From the NCBI GenBank assembly GCA_008501545.1, contig QQUM01000157.1, positions 1 to 7,729 of the forward strand: a stretch of DNA of 7,729 nucleotides, read 5' to 3'. This stretch comes from Calditrichota bacterium (GTDB lineage: Bacteria; Zhuqueibacterota; Zhuqueibacteria; Zhuqueibacterales; Geothermadaptataceae). Both the position numbers and the translations under genes were made by a program. Position 1 is the stretch's first letter. Each line of letters starts with the position of its first letter. Shown here in pieces: positions 1 through 6,251 of the stretch. The notes under the pieces are model-generated. The model worked only from the letters and a program-made list of their open reading frames with translations, searched no databases and was not told the DNA's origin.

Positions 1-4
1 TGGA

Positions 5-706
5 TTAGTGCATATGCATCGTTTTGTTCACGGTTTCAAAACTATCCTGCAATACAGGGCTGAGAAATGGAATACCCAATGATAATCCGCGAAGAATGAG
101 AATCACAGCAAGGGCTGTGGCGGCAACTGGAATGAGGCGATTAAAAAGTGATTTCCAGCGAACAGAAAGTAATCCGCCTAATAAGGAGGTGAGTAAAAGC
201 ATGGGAGCAGTACCAAGTCCGAACACAATCATAAAGATTGTGCTTTTCATAACTGAACCCGTAGCAACCGCACCGGCCAAAGCAGTATAAACAAGGCCAC
301 ACGGTAGAAAACCATTTAAAACACCGATTGTAAAAAAAGAAGGTATCGTCTGTCTTTGCAGCAATCGACCAAAAGTTTTTTTCCAAATTTTTGAGGTTGT
401 AAAAAAGCTTGTCATCGAATTTGTATAGCGGCCGGGAATAAAGACGATTATCAGAATAGCCACCCCAAGAGCGATCGACAGTGTGCGTTGAAAACCAGCC
501 AGGGAAATTGCCTGACCGATAAATCCCATAACAACACCCATCAGGGCATAAGTAAATGTGCGACCGAGATTATAAAAAATTTTACGAATCCAGGCTGGCA
601 CACTGTTCTCACCCGTACCCGGTAATGCCAAAACTAGCGGTCCACACATACCGACACAGTGAAAGCCACCTAATAGACCGAGGATGAGTGCTGTCGAAAT
701 AAACAT
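5..706 (-). CDS. TauE/SafE-like (DsbD_2-type) polytopic membrane protein
   Basis: A 233-residue protein with about six membrane helices, of the 'sulfite exporter TauE/SafE' or DsbD transmembrane-like family (COG2836 type). The family names are historical: sulfite transport is not shown for this branch. Members are often found beside cbb3 oxidase and copper genes. Visible features: a first helix with HCVGMCGP (residues 16-23), a fourth-helix motif NGFLPCGLVY (131-140), and a C-terminus ending MHMH. The Cys, Met and His residues in and near the membrane could bind copper or take part in thiol electron transfer as in CcdA/DsbD; neither can be decided here. The ATG follows the ccoH stop without a gap, and a weak AAGGG lies upstream, so it is probably co-transcribed. 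A role in copper delivery or redox supply to the oxidase is inference. The TAA stop is four bases from the window edge. Confidence 0.85.
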   Translation of the reverse strand: MFISTALILGLLGGFHCVGMCGPLVLALPGTGENSVPAWIRKIFYNLGRTFTYALMGVVMGFIGQAISLAGFQRTLSIALGVAILIIVFIPGRYTNSMTSFFTTSKIWKKTFGRLLQRQTIPSFFTIGVLNGFLPCGLVYTALAGAVATGSVMKSTIFMIVFGLGTAPMLLLTSLLGGLLSVRWKSLFNRLIPVAATALAVILILRGLSLGIPFLSPVLQDSFETVNKTMHMH

Positions 707-1177
707 TTATTTATTCCCTTCAATCATCAGGCTCTGTTCATGGTAATATTCCTGTTTACCACCAGACCAGTTCAATTTTATTTTCCAGTAGCCATCCGCG
801 AATTTTGCTCGTGGAAACCGTTGCTGGTAATTCGCATCAAGCGCCAATGGCATTGTCCAGTCCAGGGATGAATCAGAAGGTCGATAAAACATAACTTTCC
901 CATTCAGCGTGGTCCTGTCAAAAGAGGCAGGAAAATCGAGGATTAAAAATTCCGGTTCAGCCTGCTGTGTGAAGGAAGGTTGTTTTGGTAAGCTTTTCGA
1001 GCTCTTAATGCGCTCTATCTGCTTGGAATAGGCCACTTCTTTCTGGTAATAGTCCCCTTCAACGAGTTCCACACTCTGTGTAAATGTAAATACTGCCAAT
1101 GAAATCATGGCCAGCATGTACACTGCGATGACCAGTGTTAAATAGACCGGCCATTTTGTTTTTTTCTTATTTTCCAT
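707..1177 (-). CDS. ccoH: CcoH (FixH family) cbb3 oxidase assembly protein
   Basis: A 156-residue protein with a basic N-terminus (MENKKKTKWP), one membrane helix (about residues 11-32), then a motif VEGDYYQKEVAYSKQIERI (38-56), followed by a predicted beta-rich periplasmic domain ending in KLNWSGGKQEYYHEQSLMIEG. The N-terminal helix with a following (D/N)YY-x-K-x-x-x-Y segment and length about 150 are typical of FixH/CcoH. In Rhodobacter CcoH stays bound to the mature oxidase and stabilises CcoN. It begins two bases after ccoG with no clear Shine-Dalgarno, so translation is probably coupled to ccoG. Its TAA stop directly abuts the ATG of the next gene. Sequence conservation of this family is modest, but position and layout make the call secure. 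Confidence 0.88.
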   Translation of the reverse strand: MENKKKTKWPVYLTLVIAVYMLAMISLAVFTFTQSVELVEGDYYQKEVAYSKQIERIKSSKSLPKQPSFTQQAEPEFLILDFPASFDRTTLNGKVMFYRPSDSSLDWTMPLALDANYQQRFPRAKFADGYWKIKLNWSGGKQEYYHEQSLMIEGNK

Positions 1178-1179
1178 AA

Positions 1180-2604
1180 TTAAAGTTTGTCGGGCGCTTG
1201 AAAGGTTGTATCAACTTCTTCGATAAGTTCTTCACCACGCCAGACTTGTATGGTAATTTGATTTCTACCTTCATGCAGCTCACTTTGGGGCAACTCGATA
1301 ACCATCGTCGAGGAATAGAGTTCACTCTTCGGTACGATGAGATCATCCTGATTCAGACGAATATTGGCATCCATGTCCTTGATTGTAAAACGGACTGGAA
1401 TCTCTTCAAATGTTTTATTGACGATCTTAAAATTATATACATTGCTAAAGCCACCGTCGGCTGTCTGGTTGTAGAGAATTCCCGGTGTTCGCAAGACGGT
1501 CGTTTCAACATCTTTTCGAGTCATAAGCACGCCAGAAAAAATCATGATAATCAACATTAAGACCGCAGTGTATCCCATCACACGAGGCGTAAAAATACGT
1601 TTATTGCCAGTTTTGATCGAGTTGTAGGATGCAAAGCGAATGAGGCCTGTTGGACGCTTCACTTTAGTCATGACAGTATCACATGCATCGATACACGCTG
1701 TGCAGTTCACACACTCCAATTGCGTCCCGTTTCGTATGTCAATTCCCGTCGGACACACATCGACACACTGATGACAGTCGATACAGTCACCTAATTGAGC
1801 GTCCGGGTTTTTACGGGACTTTTTACCGCGAGGCTCACCCCGTTTGAAATCATAAGAAATCACGACCGAATTTTTGTCCAACAGCACGGATTGGTAGCGG
1901 CCATAGGGACAAACGATAACGCATGCCTGTTCACGAAAATATGAAAAGACAAAATAAAATATAAAGCTAAACACCATGACAGCTGTAAATCCGGAGAAAT
2001 GCGCGCTTGGAGGTTGGTTGACAATCTGCCACCACTCCTCGCTCCCCACGATGTATGCCATGAATACGTTACCAATGGAGAACGCGATCGCGAAGAAAAT
2101 GGCCTGTTTAAAACCCTTCTTAAAAATTTTCGATAGTGTCCATGGGCCGGCATTTAATTTTCTCTGCTTTCCGGCATCACCTTCGATCCAGTACTCAATT
2201 TTTCGGAAAACCAGCTCCATAAAGACGGTTTGCGGACAGGCCCATCCGCACCAGACCCGTCCGAAAACTGCAGTAAAAGTAACGATGAAGATGATAAAAC
2301 TGAGCAGCAACAATGCAAAAAGATGAAAATCCTGCGGCCAAAAAGCAGCACCGAATATGACAAACTTGCGTTCGAAAACATTCACCAACAAAAGTGGTTG
2401 TCCGCCAATTCGAATAAACGGTCCGGAATAGAGCAAAACAAGTAAGAAAAACGCAACAAAATTTCGTGCGTTATAGAACTTTCCTTTTGGTTTTTTAGGT
2501 GTAATCCAGATTCTCTTGCCGGAGTTATCCACTGTTCCGATGGTATCGCGAAAACTTTCATCACGCTGGAAATCGGTCGCCGCTGTCACTTTATCATCAT
2601 TCAT
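1180..2604 (-). CDS. ccoG: CcoG (FixG/RdxA), membrane iron-sulfur protein for cbb3 assembly
   Basis: A 474-residue protein of normal family length. It has membrane helices near residues 48-66, 93-114, 167-187, 205-222 and 342-361, followed by a C-terminal periplasmic immunoglobulin-like domain (about 365-470). Cysteine motifs are all present: CGWACP (119-124), CVIVCP (229-233 region), and two 4Fe-4S ferredoxin clusters, CIDCHQCVDVCP (274-285) and CVNCTACIDAC (298-308). Homologues in Rhodobacter have been proposed to act as a cupric reductase providing Cu(I) for insertion into CcoN; older work linked RdxA to redox signalling. The signature PTGIDIRNG follows the first cluster as expected. The gene lies six bases after ccoP and two bases before ccoH, the usual ccoGH placement. 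Nothing looks broken. Confidence 0.95.
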   Translation of the reverse strand: MNDDKVTAATDFQRDESFRDTIGTVDNSGKRIWITPKKPKGKFYNARNFVAFFLLVLLYSGPFIRIGGQPLLLVNVFERKFVIFGAAFWPQDFHLFALLLLSFIIFIVTFTAVFGRVWCGWACPQTVFMELVFRKIEYWIEGDAGKQRKLNAGPWTLSKIFKKGFKQAIFFAIAFSIGNVFMAYIVGSEEWWQIVNQPPSAHFSGFTAVMVFSFIFYFVFSYFREQACVIVCPYGRYQSVLLDKNSVVISYDFKRGEPRGKKSRKNPDAQLGDCIDCHQCVDVCPTGIDIRNGTQLECVNCTACIDACDTVMTKVKRPTGLIRFASYNSIKTGNKRIFTPRVMGYTAVLMLIIMIFSGVLMTRKDVETTVLRTPGILYNQTADGGFSNVYNFKIVNKTFEEIPVRFTIKDMDANIRLNQDDLIVPKSELYSSTMVIELPQSELHEGRNQITIQVWRGEELIEEVDTTFQAPDKL

Positions 2605-2610
2605 TTTTGT

Positions 2611-3285
2611 TTACTCCATCTCCACCTTTGTGCCTTCTGGTGCTTTGGCATTCGGTGGATTCGTTCCTTGCAAGGTTTTTAAGTAACTTCCAACTTCAAG
2701 AATTTGCTGTTCAGACAAAGTCGTATTCCAGGGGATCATACCTTTTGCAGGACGACCATTTGTGATCACTTCGACGATTCCGGCTATATCACCTTGCCCA
2801 CTGATCCAGTAGTCATCCGTCATATTCGGGCCAATCAGACCTTCGCCATTGGCGCCGTGGCAAACAACACAATTGGTTACCCAAATTTGTTTGCCACTGT
2901 CCAAAGAAGCAGCGTCGGTCAATGGCGCCAGCTCAGTTATAGCTGGTGCAGACATTTCCTGTGTTGGAGCAGGGGCAGCAACCAATGTGCTCGCAAAAAG
3001 CGATTTGGGCGTCTGCTCGGCTTCGTCTGTGTAATAAGGATTTGTGTATCCAGGAATCATCATTGCCGTCTCTGCAGATTTTGTATAATTTGGATCCATT
3101 TCTTTTTTGTATTGATCTTCCTGCAGGAATCCCATACCAAACACATGATAGTAAAGGACATAAACGACAGCGAAGATAATTGTGAAATAGAATAAATTCA
3201 GCCACCACGGTGGCAGATTATTATCTAACTCTTGAATCCCATCATAATCGTGATCCAACAGTTTATCATCATATTGTTGAGCCAT
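2611..3285 (-). CDS. ccoP: CcoP, monohaem cytochrome c subunit of cbb3 oxidase
   Basis: A 224-residue membrane-anchored cytochrome c that passes electrons to CcoO. The N-terminus has the CcoP signature (YDGIQELDNNLPPWW, residues 14-28), then one membrane helix (about 28-50). A linker of about 70 residues rich in Ala, Pro and Thr leads to one cytochrome c domain with haem site CVVCH (139-143), GPNMTDDYW, and probable axial Met in KGMIPW (M183). The end, LQGTNPPNAKAPEG, is typical of CcoP. Canonical CcoP is about 300 residues with two haem domains; here the membrane-proximal one is missing and no second CxxCH exists. The upstream oxidase protein carries a closely similar extra domain. The start at 3285 is chosen over 3342 because of its ribosome site and family N-terminus. 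A 6-base gap separates it from ccoG. Confidence 0.95.
   Translation of the reverse strand: MAQQYDDKLLDHDYDGIQELDNNLPPWWLNLFYFTIIFAVVYVLYYHVFGMGFLQEDQYKKEMDPNYTKSAETAMMIPGYTNPYYTDEAEQTPKSLFASTLVAAPAPTQEMSAPAITELAPLTDAASLDSGKQIWVTNCVVCHGANGEGLIGPNMTDDYWISGQGDIAGIVEVITNGRPAKGMIPWNTTLSEQQILEVGSYLKTLQGTNPPNAKAPEGTKVEME
2614..2617 (-). promoter_or_regulatory. Shine-Dalgarno of ccoG
   Basis: Minus-strand GGAG lies 9 bases before the ccoG ATG at 2604 and directly abuts the TAA stop codon of ccoP. Confidence 0.5.
2614..2925 (-). repeat. Duplicated cytochrome c domain, copy in CcoP
   Basis: This encodes CcoP residues 121-224 and is the partner of the domain at 3609-3920, in direct orientation with about 0.7 kb between the copies. 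The homology starts at LTDAAS and runs to the last few residues of both proteins, so the copied unit is exactly the soluble domain plus its C-terminal tail. Confidence 0.85.
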
Positions 3286-3289
3286 ATTT

Positions 3290-3475
3290 TCATTCTCCTT
3301 TTGTTGAAAGGGAATCTGGATTGTCCAATGGCATATTCGCATACTCCTTGATTGCTTTCTTATCTATTTTTAAAACCCACGTAATCATGAGTATAAAAAA
3401 TGTGAGGAGAGAGCAAAGAAGTATTATTGGTACCAGTACATTCCCGTCAAAATGTGCTAAAACATCTCTGAACAT
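3290..3475 (-). CDS. ccoQ: CcoQ-like small subunit of cbb3 oxidase
   Basis: A 61-residue protein with a short N-terminal segment, one hydrophobic helix (about residues 12-35) and a charged tail containing IKEYANMPLDNPD. A single helix followed by a basic stretch and a short N-(M/L)-P-L/F-acidic motif is the typical layout of CcoQ/FixQ. In proteobacteria CcoQ helps keep CcoP attached and stabilises the complex, in particular when oxygen is present. Its position between the oxidase fusion gene and ccoP, and its length, fit well. Sequence conservation in this family is weak, so the call rests on position, size and topology as well as the tail motif. The stop lies four bases before the ccoP start. 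Confidence 0.85.
   Translation of the reverse strand: MFRDVLAHFDGNVLVPIILLCSLLTFFILMITWVLKIDKKAIKEYANMPLDNPDSLSTKGE
3295..3300 (-). promoter_or_regulatory. Shine-Dalgarno that fixes the ccoP start
   Basis: Minus-strand AAGGAG lies 9 bases before the ATG at 3285. This selects MAQQYDDK as the N-terminus of CcoP over the in-frame ATG at 3342, which lies inside ccoQ and would add 19 residues with no family resemblance. Confidence 0.7.
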
Positions 3476-3482
3476 CGTTAAG

Positions 3483-3486
3483 CTCC
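3483..3486 (-). promoter_or_regulatory. Shine-Dalgarno of ccoQ
   Basis: Minus-strand GGAG lies 7 bases before the ccoQ ATG at 3475. It supports independent translation initiation of ccoQ after the long gap. Confidence 0.55.
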
Positions 3487-3500
3487 ATTTAGGGATTTTA

Positions 3501-3572
3501 AAAGTAGCCGGGATCTTCGCCTGAAACTCCTGTCTTCCACAGAATTTATCCCAGGATTGTTCCGGCTACTTT
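3501..3572. repeat. 11-bp perfect inverted repeat between ccoNO and ccoQ (possible mRNA hairpin or small palindromic element)
   Basis: The arms AAAGTAGCCGG (3501-3511) and CCGGCTACTTT (3562-3572) are exact reverse complements, separated by 50 bases. Inside is a smaller pair CTGT (3530-3533) and ACAG (3539-3542) around a five-base loop. An alternative minus-strand pairing GGGAT (3552-3548) with ATCCC (3515-3511) is also possible. The element fills most of the only sizeable gap in the operon. It could stabilise the upstream oxidase mRNA or attenuate transcription into ccoQ, or be a copy of a dispersed palindromic repeat or MITE. A simple intrinsic terminator is less likely because the loop is long and only four T's follow the GC part of the stem, three of them within the stem. 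Confidence 0.65.
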
Positions 3573-3605
3573 CACTCGTTTTAAATAATCCCGAATGATT
3601 TGACT

Positions 3606-6080
3606 TTATTCTTCAACCAACGTGCCTTCCGGTGCTTTTGGATTTGGTGGATTGGTTCCATGCAGTTTTGCCAGGATGTAACTACCAACCTCAAGCATTT
3701 CTTTCTCTGTCAGGGTTGTTTTCCAGGGAATCATCCCTTTGGCAGGTACACCTTCCCGAATTACATTCAGGACTGTGCCAATACTTCCATCACCATGTAT
3801 CCAGTAATTATCCGTCATATTCGGCCCGATGAGACCCTGTCCCTGATCACCGTGGCAAACGACACAGTTTTTCTGCCAAATTGCCTCACCACTTTCGATG
3901 CTTGCGGCATCGGTTAACGCGGTTACATCCGGGACCGGCAGGGCACTGATGTCAGTCGTCTCAACTTCACGGCCGACTTTTATATCTGTACCAAGGCGTT
4001 GTAAATATGCGATCAACGCAATGATTTCTTTATCCGCACTTGTTTCGATTGTCGAAGCTTTCAAATTGGCGACGATTGTCTCAGCTTGCGCTTTCAAGTC
4101 AGCTTCGGCTTTGTCCTCATAGCCATCTTCATATGGCACGCCAAGTGTGCGCATTGCACTGATTTTACCTTTGATATCGCTCGCATCCAGTGTATTGCTG
4201 ATTAACCATGGATACGGCGGCATCAATGAGCCTGGCGACATCGAACGCGGATCTTTCATGTGATTGTAGTGCCAGCCATCGGGATATTTTTTGCCAATCC
4301 TGTGTAAGTCAGGACCTGTACGTTTCGATCCCCAGAGAAATGGATGATCGTATACAAATTCGCCGACTTTAGAGTATTCACCATAACGTTCTGTTTCAGA
4401 ACGGAATGGACGAATCATCTGGGAGTGACAATTATTACATCCTTCACGTATGTAAATATCACGTCCTTCCAGCTCCAGTGGTGTATAAGGCTTCACAGTT
4501 GAAATCGTTGGAATCTGTGATTTATCGGTGAGGAACGGAATAATTTCTACCAGCCCACCAATGAGAATCGCAATGAGTGTAACAACGAGGAAACGAATTG
4601 GGCGGCTTTCGATCCAACGGTGCCAGTATACATGGCCGTGTGCGCCTTCTTCAGGTTCCAGGGCTGGTGCCTCGGCAGCTTCATCTGCCACCAGGCTGCC
4701 ACTCTTGGCTGTTTTATATAGATTGACAACTCCTATCAGCACCCCGACGAAATAGATGGTTCCACCAATGGAGCGAATAATGTACATCGGTACGATCTGC
4801 AGCACGGTTTCCAGAAAATTCGGATATTGCAACAAGCCGTCACTGGTAAATTGTTTCCACATCAAACCCTGGGTAATTCCAGACCAGTACATCGGGATAA
4901 CCCAGAACAATATACCGAGTGTTCCAATCCAAAAATGCAAATTTGCTAACGAAACAGAGTGTAGTTTGGTTTTGTAAATTCGAGGGAATAACCAGTAAGC
5001 GACACCGAAAGTGAGAAAACCATTCCAACCCAAGGTTCCAATATGAACGTGGGCGACAGTCCAGTCCGTGTAGTGCGACAATGCATTTACACTTTTGATA
5101 GAAAGCATCGGCCCTTCGAAAGTACTCATACCGTAAGCCGTCACGGAAACGACCATAAACTTGAGAATCGGATCTTCACGAACACGATCCCATGCACCCC
5201 GCAGTGTCAGCAACCCATTCAGCATACCACCCCATGATGGCGAGATCAGCATGAGAGAAAAAACCATACCCAATGTTTGCGCCCAATCCGGCAGCGAAGT
5301 ATACAGCAGGTGGTGCGGACCAGCCCAGATGTAAATAAAAATCAAAGCCCAGAAGTGGACGATTGATAAGCGATAAGAAAAAACAGGGCGATTGGCGGCT
5401 TTAGGCAGGTAGTAATACATCAAGCCTAAAAATGGCGTGGTCAAAAAGAAAGCTACGGCGTTGTGACCATACCACCATTGAACGAGTGCATCCTGAACAC
5501 CGGCATAGACGGAATAACTTTTCCAGAAGGAAACCGGTATTTCCAGAGAATTGAAAATATGCAACACAGCAACAGTAATAACAGTCGCAATATAGAACCA
5601 GATAGCAACGTACATGTGACGCTCACGACGTTTAATAATGGTTCCAAACATATTGACTGTAAAAGCGACCCAAACCACGGCAATAGCGATGTCTATTGGC
5701 CATTCCAGTTCGGCATATTCTTTTGATGTTGTGTATCCAAGCAACAAGGTAACAGCAGCAGCAACGATAATGGCTTGCCATCCCCAGAAATGAAATTTAC
5801 TCAGGAAATCGCTCCACATACGCGCTTTACAGAGTCGCTGCAAGCTGTAATAGATTCCCATGAAAATGGCATTCCCGGCAAATGCAAAGACCACTGCATT
5901 TGTGTGCAGTGGACGCAAACGACCGAAGGTCGTATAGGCAAGACCAAAGTTTAATTCCGGCAGGTATATTTGCAATGCGACAATTATACCCACGAGCATG
6001 CCCACAACACCCCAAAGCATCGTGGCAATCGCAAAATCACGTGTTATGCGATTGTCGTAATAGAATTGTTCAACAGGCAT
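3606..6080 (-). CDS. ccoNO: cbb3 oxidase CcoN-CcoO fusion with an added C-terminal CcoP-like cytochrome c domain
   Basis: An 824-residue catalytic subunit that reduces O2 to water and pumps protons. Residues 1-460 are CcoN (about 12 helices). Visible are low-spin haem ligands H59 and H346, haem b3 ligand H344, CuB ligands H206, H256 and H257, the helix VII tyrosine Y250 expected to crosslink to H206, and E322. All lie one residue below their Pseudomonas stutzeri counterparts, so the active site looks intact. An acidic linker (460-485) leads to CcoO (486-700): one helix (about 496-517), haem c site CNNCH (548-552), probable axial Met in SLMPP (M620). Residues 721-824 form a second cytochrome c domain, CVVCH (739-743) with probable ligand M783, absent from a standard CcoO. 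It is about two-thirds identical to the CcoP domain encoded downstream. CcoN-CcoO fusion is known in Bacteroidota; the third domain is the unusual part. It is preceded by ccoS (3-base gap) and followed by a 130-base gap. Confidence 0.96.
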   Translation of the reverse strand: MPVEQFYYDNRITRDFAIATMLWGVVGMLVGIIVALQIYLPELNFGLAYTTFGRLRPLHTNAVVFAFAGNAIFMGIYYSLQRLCKARMWSDFLSKFHFWGWQAIIVAAAVTLLLGYTTSKEYAELEWPIDIAIAVVWVAFTVNMFGTIIKRRERHMYVAIWFYIATVITVAVLHIFNSLEIPVSFWKSYSVYAGVQDALVQWWYGHNAVAFFLTTPFLGLMYYYLPKAANRPVFSYRLSIVHFWALIFIYIWAGPHHLLYTSLPDWAQTLGMVFSLMLISPSWGGMLNGLLTLRGAWDRVREDPILKFMVVSVTAYGMSTFEGPMLSIKSVNALSHYTDWTVAHVHIGTLGWNGFLTFGVAYWLFPRIYKTKLHSVSLANLHFWIGTLGILFWVIPMYWSGITQGLMWKQFTSDGLLQYPNFLETVLQIVPMYIIRSIGGTIYFVGVLIGVVNLYKTAKSGSLVADEAAEAPALEPEEGAHGHVYWHRWIESRPIRFLVVTLIAILIGGLVEIIPFLTDKSQIPTISTVKPYTPLELEGRDIYIREGCNNCHSQMIRPFRSETERYGEYSKVGEFVYDHPFLWGSKRTGPDLHRIGKKYPDGWHYNHMKDPRSMSPGSLMPPYPWLISNTLDASDIKGKISAMRTLGVPYEDGYEDKAEADLKAQAETIVANLKASTIETSADKEIIALIAYLQRLGTDIKVGREVETTDISALPVPDVTALTDAASIESGEAIWQKNCVVCHGDQGQGLIGPNMTDNYWIHGDGSIGTVLNVIREGVPAKGMIPWKTTLTEKEMLEVGSYILAKLHGTNPPNPKAPEGTLVEE
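3609..3920 (-). repeat. Duplicated cytochrome c domain, copy in the CcoN-CcoO fusion
   Basis: This encodes residues 721-824 of the fusion protein. It aligns to the end of ccoP (2614-2925) with one single-residue gap, and I count about 67 identities in about 101 aligned residues. Shared blocks include TDAAS, NCVVCHG, GLIGPNMTD, PAKGMIPW, LEVGSY, GTNPPN and KAPEGT. DNA identity is lower, with runs such as atccgtcatattcgg (15 bases) conserved, so the duplication is not very recent. Confidence 0.85.
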
Positions 6081-6083
6081 ACA

Positions 6084-6251
6084 CTACTTCTCCATCCTTT
6101 TTGGTTTGTGAGTGACATCATCCATTAGCATTCTCACAGACGGGGTATATGCGTCATCAAATTGACCGCTTTTCACTGCCCAGATAAAAGCGATCAAAAA
6201 CCCCAAAGCTAACAGAAGACTAATTGATATAAGTAAAAATATTATTGGCAT
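6084..6251 (-). CDS. ccoS: CcoS, cbb3 oxidase maturation protein
   Basis: A 55-residue protein read directly from the minus strand: MPIIFLLISI, then a hydrophobic single helix (about residues 3-25), then W-A-V-K-S-G-Q-F-D-D near residues 25-33, ending at TAG. One N-terminal membrane helix followed by W-x-x-(K/R)-(S/N)-G-Q-(F/Y)-D-D is the hallmark of the CcoS/FixS family. CcoS is needed to insert haem b, haem b3 and CuB cofactors into CcoN in Rhodobacter; its biochemical activity is not settled. The length matches the family (about 50-70 residues). The ATG overlaps the ccoI stop by one base (TGATG), and its stop lies three bases before ccoN. The ccoI-ccoS-oxidase order supports a shared role in building the CcoN metal site. 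Confidence 0.93.
   Translation of the reverse strand: MPIIFLLISISLLLALGFLIAFIWAVKSGQFDDAYTPSVRMLMDDVTHKPKRMEK
6087..6093 (-). promoter_or_regulatory. Shine-Dalgarno of the ccoNO fusion gene
   Basis: Minus-strand GGAGAAG sits 6 bases before the ATG at 6080, within the end of ccoS. It supports that ATG as the start. Confidence 0.6.

Noticed and set aside
3286..3342. A longer ccoP start at 3342 adding 19 residues
   Set aside because: The extra residues lie inside ccoQ and do not resemble CcoP; a good Shine-Dalgarno precedes the ATG at 3285, and the CcoP signature begins shortly after it.
3495..3523. Internal promoter for ccoQPGH with a TAAAAT -10-like box at 3495-3500
   Set aside because: No acceptable -35 or Bacteroidota-type -33 element lies at a proper distance, and AT-rich hexamers are common by chance.
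3573..3605. Small AATC-N6-GATT palindrome after the ccoNO stop, as an FNR-type site or terminator
   Set aside because: The 4-bp arms are AT-rich and the spacing and bases do not match TTGAT-N4-ATCAA; as a hairpin it is too weak and lacks a following T-run.
5463..5726. Plus-strand open frames opposite ccoN and other genes (such as 1198-1560, 2704-3195, 5463-5726)
   Set aside because: They lie entirely antisense to strongly recognised conserved proteins, have no family features, and reflect the codon structure of the real genes.
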